Part shown: positions 36,369 to 38,935 of the stretch, piece by piece
How positions within the stretch are numbered: the stretch's first letter is position 1
How the letters are laid out: each line of letters opens with the position of its first letter
From: Bacteroides muris (ex Afrizal et al. 2022)
GTDB taxonomy: Bacteria; Bacteroidota; Bacteroidia; Bacteroidales; Bacteroidaceae
DNA length: 38,935 nucleotides
Direction of reading: 5' to 3'
Assembly: GCF_004793475.1 (NCBI RefSeq)
Contig: NZ_SRYZ01000036.1
Coordinates: forward strand, 1-38,935
Position numbers and translations under genes: made by a program
Notes under the pieces: generated by a model
What the model was told of the DNA's origin: nothing
Seen by the model: only the letters and a program-made list of their open reading frames with translations
Databases searched by the model: none

Positions 36369-36498
36369 ATTTGGGAACATCTCCGATAAAAAGAAAAAGC
36401 TAAGTATTGAATTATTAATTACTTAGCTTTTATCTTCGTACCCCTAAGCGTTCTTTTCTCGAACCAATTCTTACATGATTTGGATTTGATTTGGGAAC
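36369..36498. repeat. Direct repeats of ATTTGGGAAC 120 bp apart
   Basis: ATTTGGGAAC occurs at 36369-36378 and 36489-36498, with a further TGGGAAC at 36361-36367. They flank the terminator after the AbiF-like gene. They could be traces of an integration site, but no integrase gene is present in the window. Confidence 0.35.
36395..36431 (+). terminator. Terminator after the AbiF-like gene
   Basis: AAAAGCTAAGTA (36395-36406) and TACTTAGCTTTT (36420-36431) form a perfect 12-bp stem with a 13-base loop and a weak U-rich tail. The A/T ends make it usable in both directions. Confidence 0.75.
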
Positions 36499-36499
36499 T

Positions 36500-36812
36500 G
36501 CGAGAGTTCATACCGTTATGAAAGTCAAGCCTCAATATTGGAGGTAGAATATTTAATGAAAATAGGCAAGTACAGTAAATAATATATTAGATTCAAAATG
36601 AGTTTGTATTTACTTCTTATCTAGTTAATAAATAGAAGATAACACCGTAACTCGGCTCTCAGAATACCCCTTTTTAGTAGGTATGATTGATTAAAACAAA
36701 CGGGGCTATGAATGAAATTTTCTGGTCCAGATATATTTTTCTATGAAATCAACCTACTATTCTTTACATTCCTACTTCATTTTACTATTTATCTAATATA
36801 AAATCAATTAGT
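36500..36812. other. AT-rich intergenic region without a recognised feature
   Basis: No gene, exact promoter consensus or RNA gene is seen. If the downstream replication initiator is functional, its nick site or origin could lie here, but I find no diagnostic sequence. Confidence 0.3.
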
Positions 36813-37010
36813 ATGGATAATATAGGAAAAAGAATGCATCGCAATCTTGGTGATGATACCAAAGCAAAAATCAGTCAATCATTAAGAGGTAGAAGTAAGT
36901 CAGCTTCGCATATCCAAGCAATATCACAAGGTATGACTAATTACTGGAAGACTATACCAGTCAAACCAGATGATAACCTAAGTGATAAAACAGAAAAAGA
37001 GGGGCAATAA
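36813..37010 (+). CDS. Small NUMOD3-motif-like basic protein
   Basis: A 65-residue basic protein. The segment KAKISQSLRGRSKSASHIQA, then ISQGMTNYW, resembles the NUMOD3 DNA-binding motif (K-I-S-x-S/A-L-x-G-x-x-x-S) found in modular homing endonucleases, here without a nuclease domain. It is followed by a terminator whose loop contains the stop codon, and lies 106 bases before a replication-initiator gene, so it may be a regulator or accessory factor of that replicon. Assignment is by motif only. Confidence 0.5.
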   Translation: MDNIGKRMHRNLGDDTKAKISQSLRGRSKSASHIQAISQGMTNYWKTIPVKPDDNLSDKTEKEGQ

Positions 37011-37022
37011 CCCCTCTCTTTT
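36994..37022 (+). terminator. Terminator overlapping the stop codon of the small gene
   Basis: AGAGGGG (36998-37004) pairs with CCCCTCT (37011-37017) around a CAATAA loop that contains the TAA stop (37008-37010). A/T pairs extend the stem to a TTTT tail. A ribosome at the stop codon would melt the hairpin, so translation could affect read-through into the replication gene. Confidence 0.75.
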
Positions 37023-37116
37023 CATAATCCTTTGAAATATTCCATTATCAAAGGGGGAAATTGCAGCCTACAGAGTACATTTCCCACAAGAATAAAAGAA
37101 TAACTTTAATTTTTTA

Positions 37117-38115
37117 ATGAAATCGCAATATGAAAAGAAACGATTAATCACTTCTGATAGAATTAAAATTAAATCCAACTATAAATATCTTCTTGCTACA
37201 AAAGTGAAGTTTAATGAAATGTTTCATTCACGTAGTGGAGAAAGAATAGGTATATTTTACAGTTCAAAAGATGATATAAATATATCTTACAACCTTTATA
37301 TAGCTGTCAGTTATGTAAAACAAACCTTAACTCTTGAATTTTCCAGTAAGATTTTGAAAGAAAAATATCCAGACTTAATTTCAAGAGATACAATTAAAGA
37401 ATGTCTAACCAATATAAACCAACTAAATATTTGTGAGATTGACGTAGATAGTATCTTATTAAATGGGGCAATTACATCAGTAGATGTAACTTATGACGCA
37501 AACCTTATTCTAAGTGATAATCTTCTGGACGTTCTTAATTCGCAAGTAAACAACTATAGACGCTTCAAGTGGGCACATTACGATAAAGAGGGCATCACTT
37601 TTACAAAAGATGTGAAATCCAAAGATTGTACGGAGACAATCACCTTATATAATAAAGAAAAAGAAATATATACCAGCCACAATAAAGACTTTTTGAATAG
37701 CCTATCACAACCACAAGCAGTAATGGACTATTTCAAAGGAAAAACTCGATTTGAAATCACATTAGACACGCCTAAAAAGATAATGAAGTATCTGAATTTG
37801 ACCGATACCAAAATATTCAGTGTACTAAATTCCAATACAAACCCTATCCTTGCTCAATTTGACAAGGTTTTCGGTAATTCTACAGCCAATATGCCAGACA
37901 CAACTTTTGATGATTACGAAAATTGGGCAATGAAAATCATTCTCGAAAGGTACAACGGTGACTTAAAACTACTGGAGCAGGATGTTAGAAGTAAATTCAG
38001 TTCACGCAGCGGAGCAACAAAACGAATGAAAAAGTTTGAAACGGTTTATCATGCAATGACATCAGCCTCAACTAGCGAAAACCCTATTGAAAAGATACGT
38101 AATCTGTTACTTTGA
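37117..38115 (+). CDS. Gene II/X-type replication initiator (filamentous phage or plasmid)
   Basis: A 332-residue protein resembling rolling-circle replication proteins of the phage gene II/X family. The segments supporting this are ITSVDVTYDANLILSD, the ETITLYNKEKEIY stretch (like the T-x-K-x-Y-x-K-x-x-E core of the family) and RFEITL before a helical region. It would nick one strand at an origin through a tyrosine. I cannot place the catalytic tyrosine with certainty. The N-terminus is basic with no signal peptide. Strong terminator 20 bases after the stop. No filamentous-phage coat or assembly gene is in view, so this is an integrated inovirus or plasmid remnant, or its rest lies beyond 38,935. 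Low GC fits acquisition. Confidence 0.6.
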   Translation: MKSQYEKKRLITSDRIKIKSNYKYLLATKVKFNEMFHSRSGERIGIFYSSKDDINISYNLYIAVSYVKQTLTLEFSSKILKEKYPDLISRDTIKECLTNINQLNICEIDVDSILLNGAITSVDVTYDANLILSDNLLDVLNSQVNNYRRFKWAHYDKEGITFTKDVKSKDCTETITLYNKEKEIYTSHNKDFLNSLSQPQAVMDYFKGKTRFEITLDTPKKIMKYLNLTDTKIFSVLNSNTNPILAQFDKVFGNSTANMPDTTFDDYENWAMKIILERYNGDLKLLEQDVRSKFSSRSGATKRMKKFETVYHAMTSASTSENPIEKIRNLLL

Positions 38116-38135
38116 TGAGGCTTGTGTATCAAAAC

Positions 38136-38186
38136 AAAAAGTGTATCAATATAATCTATCAAAAGACCTATTGATACACTTTTTTT
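38136..38186 (+). terminator. Strong Rho-independent terminator after the replication gene
   Basis: AAAAAGTGTATCAAT (38136-38150) pairs perfectly with 38170-38184 around a 19-base loop, and the T-run continues to 38186. It can work in both directions and also closes the minus-strand lipoprotein gene. Confidence 0.9.
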
Positions 38187-38207
38187 GTGTCAGTTTAATC
38201 TAAAAGA

Positions 38208-38486
38208 TTATTCTGTGGCAATTTTACTTATAGCCTCATTTGCCAATCTCAAAAAACGTTGCACTTCCTCTGTATCTCGACCTTCTTCAATGTACATATC
38301 TGCTTTTGTTCTAATAATATTTTCATATTCACCAAAACTCATTTTTTTTTGTTGAACCTCTTTATAATATTCTACGATTTCTTTGGCATCTTTCTCTGGG
38401 GTCGAAATTGTAATTTCTTTTTTCTTATCGTTGCAACCACATATCAACATAAGACAAAACAATAATATTCCGATATATTTATTCAT
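38208..38486 (-). CDS. Small lipoprotein of unknown function
   Basis: A 92-residue protein with a lipoprotein signal (LMLICGC, Cys18) and a charged, mostly helical mature part (KDAKEIVEYYKEVQQKK, later DTEEVQRFLRLANEAI). No family is recognised. It lies 34 bases downstream of another small minus-strand gene, probably in the same transcript. Small lipoproteins next to phage-derived genes can be exclusion factors, but nothing here shows that. Confidence 0.7.
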   Translation of the reverse strand: MNKYIGILLFCLMLICGCNDKKKEITISTPEKDAKEIVEYYKEVQQKKMSFGEYENIIRTKADMYIEEGRDTEEVQRFLRLANEAISKIATE

Positions 38487-38520
38487 AATTACATTGTTTT
38501 TATCAATTTATTTTTGCAAA

Positions 38521-38853
38521 TTAATTGGTTATAAAAGTCAATCCAAAGACAACGTACCCTACTGTTTCATCTGTTCCGTCTTGATAACGAAATTCATATT
38601 TTCTATATTGTATAGGAAATACTCCTATTTCCTGAAATATATAATACTCTGCTTCTGCAAATGTTATTCCATGTTTTTCTGCATATTTTCTTGCAAAATC
38701 TCTTTTATCTAGTCCTATTATGGATAATACACTAGAAGCTGCATAAATAATCATACATAAATAGAAAAACATTTTTAAACAAGAGGCATTATTAGATATA
38801 ACTTCTGTTTCAGCAATAGTATCATCAATCTCTCTATCTCCATTTTCTAACAA
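38521..38853 (-). CDS. Small membrane protein, probably 5'-truncated
   Basis: A reading frame of 110 residues with one hydrophobic segment (FFYLCMIIYAASSVLSIIGL) and a soluble C-terminal part (AEAEYYIFQEIGVFPIQYRK, then YEFRYQDGT). Not recognised. The frame has no ATG at its 5' end: 38853 is a TTG, and the codons EDLIKDISS continue upstream until a stop at about 38879-38881, near a sequence that looks like an insertion-sequence end. The first ATG is 38772, at the start of the hydrophobic segment. Either the gene starts there (83 residues) or its 5' part was cut off by an insertion. I favour truncation with moderate confidence. Confidence 0.5.
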   Translation of the reverse strand: MLENGDREIDDTIAETEVISNNASCLKMFFYLCMIIYAASSVLSIIGLDKRDFARKYAEKHGITFAEAEYYIFQEIGVFPIQYRKYEFRYQDGTDETVGYVVFGLTFITN

Positions 38854-38882
38854 TGAAGAAATATCTTTAATAAGGTCTTCTC

Positions 38883-38935
38883 ACTACTGTCCCATTAAAA
38901 TCTGAAAAAGTTCTTTGAAATTATTGAAATATAGT
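38883..38935. mobile_element. Possible insertion-sequence end at the window edge
   Basis: The last 50 bases (CTGTCCCATTAAAATCTG and what follows) resemble, from memory, the left end and leader of a Bacteroides IS4-type insertion sequence. The position, exactly where the upstream reading frame loses its 5' part, supports this. No transposase is in the window. Confidence 0.25.

Overview
The window reads as a chromosomal segment of a gut Bacteroides or close relative. The evidence is the Bacteroides-type promoter elements (TTTG or TTG, 19-21 bp, then TAnnTTTG), Bacteroidetes-type lipoprotein signals, BACON domains, a hybrid two-component sensor (HTCS) and a dense set of secreted glycoside hydrolases. 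The species cannot be fixed from sequence alone.

Left part (1-14.6 kb): a large surface lipoprotein with a short collagen-like stretch; a small outer-membrane beta-barrel protein; a plus-strand mini-operon of GH89, GH110 and a GNAT acetyltransferase that looks aimed at host O-glycans or blood-group-type glycans; a RecQ-like helicase with a non-canonical C-terminus; a DUF2795 protein; and a minus-strand operon of a serine hydrolase, a methyltransferase-like protein and a PduO-type cobalamin adenosyltransferase.

Central part (14.7-33.2 kb): a xyloglucan-type utilisation locus. A GH5 endo-enzyme with two BACON domains, an HTCS regulator and then GH31 alpha-xylosidase, GH2 beta-galactosidase, GH3 beta-glucosidase and GH95 alpha-L-fucosidase run on the minus strand. 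A GH43 arabinofuranosidase/xylosidase is divergent on the plus strand. Together these could cut the backbone at the surface, then remove Fuc, Gal, Ara, Xyl and Glc from the oligosaccharides. No SusC/SusD pair or glycan-binding protein is present. A 9-bp motif (TCAAAAGTA) recurs in three intergenic regions of the locus and is a candidate HTCS site.

Right part (33.4-38.9 kb): AT-richer accessory DNA. Two gene-end remnants meet tail to head at about 33,603, each still with its own terminator, which marks an old recombination or insertion junction at the edge of the xyloglucan locus. Beyond it lie a secreted protein with two retropepsin-like DTG domains, an Abi_2/AbiF-type HEPN protein, a NUMOD3-like small protein, a gene II/X-type replication initiator and two small minus-strand genes, the last possibly cut by an insertion sequence at the window edge.

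The most interesting feature is the AbiF-like gene with its 5' region. A 12-12-12 bp inverted repeat forms two face-to-face Bacteroides promoters, one for the HEPN gene and one for a short, terminator-ended candidate RNA on the other strand. About 300 bp of hairpin-rich, apparently non-coding sequence follows. This is a plausible HEPN-protein plus non-coding-RNA defence or toxin-antitoxin unit.
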